Position numbers and translations under genes: made by a program | Shown here: piece by piece, positions 18,648-21,216 of the stretch | How positions within the stretch are numbered: the first letter of the stretch is position 1 | Layout: each line of letters opens with the position of its first letter | From: Phaeoceros laevis | Lineage: Eukaryota; Anthocerotophyta; Anthocerotopsida; Notothyladales | NCBI GenBank assembly: GCA_049999765.1 | Contig: JBNGIQ010006058.1 | Location: forward strand, 1-21,216 | Direction of reading: 5' to 3' | DNA: 21,216 nt | The notes under the pieces: model-generated | What the model saw: only the letters and a program-made list of their open reading frames with translations | Database searches by the model: none | What the model was told of the DNA's origin: nothing

Positions 18648-19800
18648 ATGGGGCGGTGCCCAAACAACAAGAACAGCAAGAAGAAACACTATTCACACAA
18701 GAGTGCCAGGCGCGCTAAGTTTCTCGTGAAGGATATCCTGAACATCGGTCTGTTGTTGTATTCTTTCAGTGAATGCAGATGAATTCCAGTAAATTGCGGT
18801 CTGTGAATGGCCGGAAAGTTTTGCAGTTTGCAATTTTGATGGAAAGGCAATGACTGGGCAGAGTGTGGCTGCACCTCTGTAAAATTGCCCTGTGATATAT
18901 TTCAGCTGAGGTATACTGTTGCAGATAACCGTGCGCCTCCTTCAAGTCTTCGTTGTAAGGGGTTTACCCTTTTGGGAATGACTATGGTGTGGTCCTTTTT
19001 GCTGTGTTCCCCGGAGGGCAACCTGGTTGTCTTCACATAGTTTGGGTGGTACAACCACGACATTAGCCGGTGCAAGTTGTGGTGCTATGCTGTGCTCTCA
19101 ATTTTTGCGTTAGTGCTGCCTACGTGGTTTTTTTCCAGTATATCCTTGACGGAATTCCACGAGACGACATGATTCACACGGAGTTGAAACAAGCCGGTGA
19201 ACCCAAACCTAAAGTTTTGGACGAAGATCTTCCAGGCTTCGGCCAGTATTATTGTCTTCACTGCGAGTAAGTGGCTAGAGCGTTGTGCTACTCGTGAGTT
19301 TCCGCTAGTGTTAATGCTGCTGCTTCTACACAGGTGTCCCATTGATTCCGGGCAACGACTGGTCGTCTTGCAAACTGGCGAGTTGACGTATAACGAAATT
19401 GGTTTGGCTTGTATGTGCAGCCGGCACTTCGGTTCTGCAGACATCAGAGACGAGCATTACAAGACTAAACGTCACAGAAAAAGGTAGTCTGATTATCAGT
19501 TGTAATCATCTAACCAACCTGTTTAGTTGGCCTCATTTCTGGACGTCAATTCTAGGATAGATTCCAATGTGTTCGGTGTTCTCTATTTTCCCATCGAGGC
19601 AGTCGTTCGTTTTTTCGCTGTCGATGTAGTCTGTCTAGGTGAATTTGTGCTCATTCAGTTGCATATTCAGGGTGAAGATGATGCAGGGGGCAGCCCCGCA
19701 CACTCAGCTTGATGCAGAGCTAGCTGGAGGGATGGGCAGGCCAGACAATGGCCCCAAACTCCGGGAGGAGTCCAACGGTTCAGTGGCTATGGTGCTATAA
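18648..19800 (+). CDS. BUD20/ZNF593-type C2H2 zinc-finger protein
   Basis: Yeast Bud20 and human ZNF593 are shuttling factors on pre-60S ribosomes. Exons are 18648-18725, 19139-19266, 19421-19483 and 19671-19800, giving 132 residues, a typical plant length. The basic start MGRCPNNKNSKKKHYSHKSA precedes the conserved block DEDLPGFGQYYCLHC. The zinc finger is CX2CX12HX5H (Cys65, Cys68, His81, His87), the form with long His spacing found in this family, followed by KTKRHRKR. The C-terminal segment PHTQLDAELAGGMGRPDNGP is characteristic of the plant orthologues. Introns 2 and 3 have clear signals and phases (GA|C, AG|G). The exon 1 donor is less certain: GTGAAG at 18726 is the only one found that keeps frame with the 19139 exon, but it removes Val-Lys, which relatives usually keep after KFL. 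A missed small exon there is possible. Confidence 0.88.
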
Positions 19801-21216
19801 CAACAGCCCGGTTGTAACATAAGCAAGTTTTGCAGTGGGAAGCACCAATTTTGTTTTCTGGATGCTGGAGCTAAAAATCTGCTGGCATCTCCAGTCCCAG
19901 ATGCTTCATTCTGCAGGTGGTGTGTTACCCGGAGTGGCCAGCCGAAAGTAAAAGTAGACTTCCACCTTCACCCGGGCCTGTACTTACTGTAACATAGGAA
20001 GCAGCGGCTGACAGGAGCTGGAAAACAGGACCACTTTAAAGGCTGGCAGCAGCAGCGGTGGACCAGAGGTCAAGGAAGAAGCGGAGCTGGGATTGTACAG
20101 TGTCGGTGTAGCAAGGGAGCGAGTTACGCAGTGGTGCAAGCTGTGTGGGCAAGTTATAATAAGAGAGCAGGCGTTAGACGGGATCGCAGGGAGGGAAGGG
20201 CAGGGGGCTGTAACCACCGAGGGAGAGGGTAGCTAACGGGACGAGGCAGCAGAGAGCGCATGGGACAAAGCTGGCAAGCGGTATCCGATATGAGGTGGCG
20301 CGTCTCGACGGTCGTCGCCTCCCCTCCACCTTTCGAGCGGAACAAGATCCACCAAGCCTAGACTTACCTGAGTACAGAGAACGTCTCGTTTGTGGGCCCG
20401 CGCATGTCCTGACGGCCGGGTCCTGGACGAATGGGCAGGCTGTCTTGCTGGCTGGCCTGCCCGGTTCTTTTGCTCCTCTGGCTGGCTGGTTGGTTGTTGG
20501 TGCCCTCGGAATTTGCAACTTTTTTGTGCGATTGATTGCAATCAAAATTCTCGTCTCCTGGGGCCAGCCAGCCACCCATGCAGGTGAGTCCTGACTCCAA
20601 AGCATGTGTTTCCGCTTTTCCAAATATAACATGAATGCCAATTATTGCAGCCGACGAGAGAAAGAACTGGGAGTTACCCATAATAAATTGCGACCAAATG
20701 TTGGCCTCTGTTTGACCTTGACTCGTCTCCGCTATTGATTGTAGGAACGGTCGCGCGACTAAATGCCTGGATACCAAAACAGACTAGTCTCCAGGAGTGT
20801 AAGGGTCCAGTCTACTATGGGGCAACTTGTCCAGACTCCAGACTAGTCTAGAGTTGATGGAGCAGGAATGGAGCCCAGCTGCCAAGTGTGCTGGGACACA
20901 ACATCTGTACTCCGGTGGCCGGAAGGCAAAGATATTGCACAATATTTGCCTGATTTGAATGGATATAAGTAATATATCCTGCATGTGTGGTATGTACCTC
21001 CTTACACTCGCACACACATACATCTCTTTTCTCTCTTTCCACACGGAAAAGGAGGAGAGAGCATCCACGAGAGCCCAATTCAAATCGCGTGCCCTAAGGG
21101 GGGATAGGATATTTGGTCAGAATATGTGTGGGACGGAAATATCAAGTCAGAATCAATGAAATCCTCATGGCATAGATAGGCCGATACACTGGTCACTATA
21201 GTTGAGGGTTAGTGGG
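19801..21216. other. Intergenic, no gene recognised
   Basis: The left part is the 3' flank of the BUD20-type gene. Open frames on both strands between 20154 and 20777 are rich in simple CTGG/GGTTG-like runs and have no family motif. A GTGAGT donor-like site follows CAG near 20583, without a supporting coding exon. The right end has a short CACA-rich tract around 21007-21020. Confidence 0.5.
20781..20849. repeat. Repeated palindrome AGACTAGTCT
   Basis: The perfect 10-bp palindrome AGACTAGTCT occurs at 20781-20790 and 20840-20849, 59 bp apart. The first copy sits between CCTGGA (20766-20771) and TCCAGG, so a larger imperfect hairpin is possible. No function is assigned. Confidence 0.65.

Noticed and set aside
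20154-20777. Several 60-155-codon open frames on both strands
   Set aside because: Low-complexity CTGG/GGTTG-like content keeps frames open on both strands; no family motif or supported splice structure.

Overview
This is a 21.2 kb stretch of a plant nuclear genome from a draft assembly, with two 100-N gaps at 2331-2430 and 11519-11618. Genes are split by short GT-AG introns (about 60-390 bp). They encode land-plant families: a xyloglucan endotransglucosylase/hydrolase (XTH), a plant-type GH17 beta-1,3-glucanase, an ERD4/OSCA-type channel protein, the MRD1/RBM19 ribosome-biogenesis factor and a BUD20/ZNF593 zinc-finger protein. Small introns, compact spacing and moderate GC suggest a non-seed plant such as a moss or other bryophyte. 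That lineage call is inference and is not proven by the sequence.

Layout, left to right. 613-1873 (-) is a three-exon secreted XTH. 2748-3432 (+) is a Tim13-like small mitochondrial chaperone locus that looks degenerate: a 7-bp tandem duplication, one lost twin-CX3C cysteine and missing C-terminal codons. 4217-5550 (-) is a two-exon secreted GH17 glucanase with a probable 3'UTR intron. 6150-7358 (-) is a two-exon single-domain cupin whose first exon reads like a mitochondrial presequence. 7.6-9.4 kb is an AT-rich repeat block. It holds a degenerate tandem repeat into which a roughly 530-bp minus-strand SINE has inserted, with Pol III box A/B-like motifs, an A-tail, a 15-bp target-site duplication and an empty-site relative next door. 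9.4-10.85 kb has no recognisable gene. 10852-13719 (+) is a six-exon ERD4-like OSCA/TMEM63 protein with an assembly gap in exon 3. 14505-18387 (-) is a 13-exon, five-RRM MRD1/RBM19 protein. 18648-19800 (+) is a four-exon BUD20/ZNF593-type protein. 19.8-21.2 kb has no recognisable gene.

How the genes relate. The XTH and the glucanase both act on the cell wall, but they are separate transcription units. The clearest functional pairing is the head-to-head MRD1/RBM19 and BUD20 pair. Both are conserved ribosome-assembly factors (small- and large-subunit pathways respectively), and their start codons are separated by only 260 bp that contain a telomere-type TTTAGGG motif. ERD4 and MRD1/RBM19 are convergent. 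I found no CRISPR array, rRNA gene or complete tRNA. All exon boundaries were derived by hand from splice signals, reading phase and family conservation.
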